Shown in pieces: positions 23,265 to 23,312 of a stretch of DNA of 23,312 bases. Position 1 is the stretch's first letter. Every line of letters begins with the position of its first letter. The stretch comes from an uncultured Bacillota bacterium. Lineage in GTDB: Bacteria > Bacillota > Clostridia > Christensenellales > UBA1242. Made by a program: the position numbers and the translations under genes. Location: contig URAC01000007.1 of assembly GCA_900545735.1 (NCBI GenBank), positions 1-23,312 of the forward strand, written 5' to 3'. The notes beneath the pieces were generated by a model. The model did not search any database. It had not been told where the DNA came from and saw only the letters and a list, made by a program, of their open reading frames with translations.

Positions 23265-23312
23265 CTGTCTCTTATACACATCTCCGAGCCCACGAGACTA
23301 GGCATGATCTCG
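23265..23312. other. Nextera i7-side sequencing adapter (artefact)
   Basis: Not genomic. Positions 23265-23283 are the reverse Tn5 mosaic end and 23284-23298 the Nextera read-2 adapter. TAGGCATG (23299-23306) matches an i7 index as I remember the set, and 23307-23312 begin the P7 sequence. Confidence 0.98.

Noticed and set aside
23265..23312. Tn5 mosaic ends as evidence of a natural transposon
   Set aside because: The 19-base mosaic end is followed by the Nextera adapter, an index and P7 sequence, so it comes from the library preparation.

Overview
The window is a compact, AT-rich stretch of a bacterial chromosome with standard-code genes on both strands, short intergenic gaps and intrinsic terminators. 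The gene set points to the Bacillota, most likely an uncultured clostridial lineage: PcrA with its C-terminal Tudor-like tail, tig-clpP-clpX, a YlmC/YmxH-type PRC-barrel protein, a YkpA/YbiT-type ABC-F protein, QueH and a YkvI-like membrane protein. I cannot name a genus. Positions 1-47 and 23265-23312 are not genomic. They are Nextera library adapters with index sequences, so the native DNA is 48-23264 and both ends are assembly ends.

Layout. (48-2368, minus) recJ, truncated by the left end, divergent from an ABC-F gene (2519-4093) with an excellent promoter. (4118-6504, minus) three genes I cannot name: a secreted protein with a GHTCIHF motif, a lipoprotein, and a basic-N-terminus orphan with its own promoter. 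(6577-10138) a YkvI-like membrane protein that overlaps the fhs gene tail to tail, then an S51 peptidase divergent from fhs. (10161-13763) enolase, a GufA-type ZIP metal transporter, a small membrane protein and a SunS-like glycosyltransferase. (13881-15435) YlmC-like PRC-barrel, SDR and bacterial PH-domain genes. (15581-16942) dnaA, without dnaN beside it. (16993-20233, minus) the proteostasis operon tig-clpP-clpX. (20313-23250, minus) pcrA followed by queH, with an 85-base GC-rich element between them.

Most genes are housekeeping: replication and repair (dnaA, pcrA, recJ), protein folding and turnover (tig, clpP, clpX), glycolysis (eno), one-carbon metabolism (fhs) and tRNA modification (queH).

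Three things stand out. First, the 85-base element at 20901-20985 folds on paper into a perfect four-way cloverleaf and fits exactly between the pcrA stop codon and the queH ribosome binding site. Second, several genes have a -10 box 6-7 bases before the start codon and no Shine-Dalgarno, which suggests leaderless transcription, while their neighbours have good Shine-Dalgarno sites. Third, the three-gene envelope cluster at 4118-6504 contains a secreted protein whose Cys/His pattern suggests an enzyme I cannot assign.
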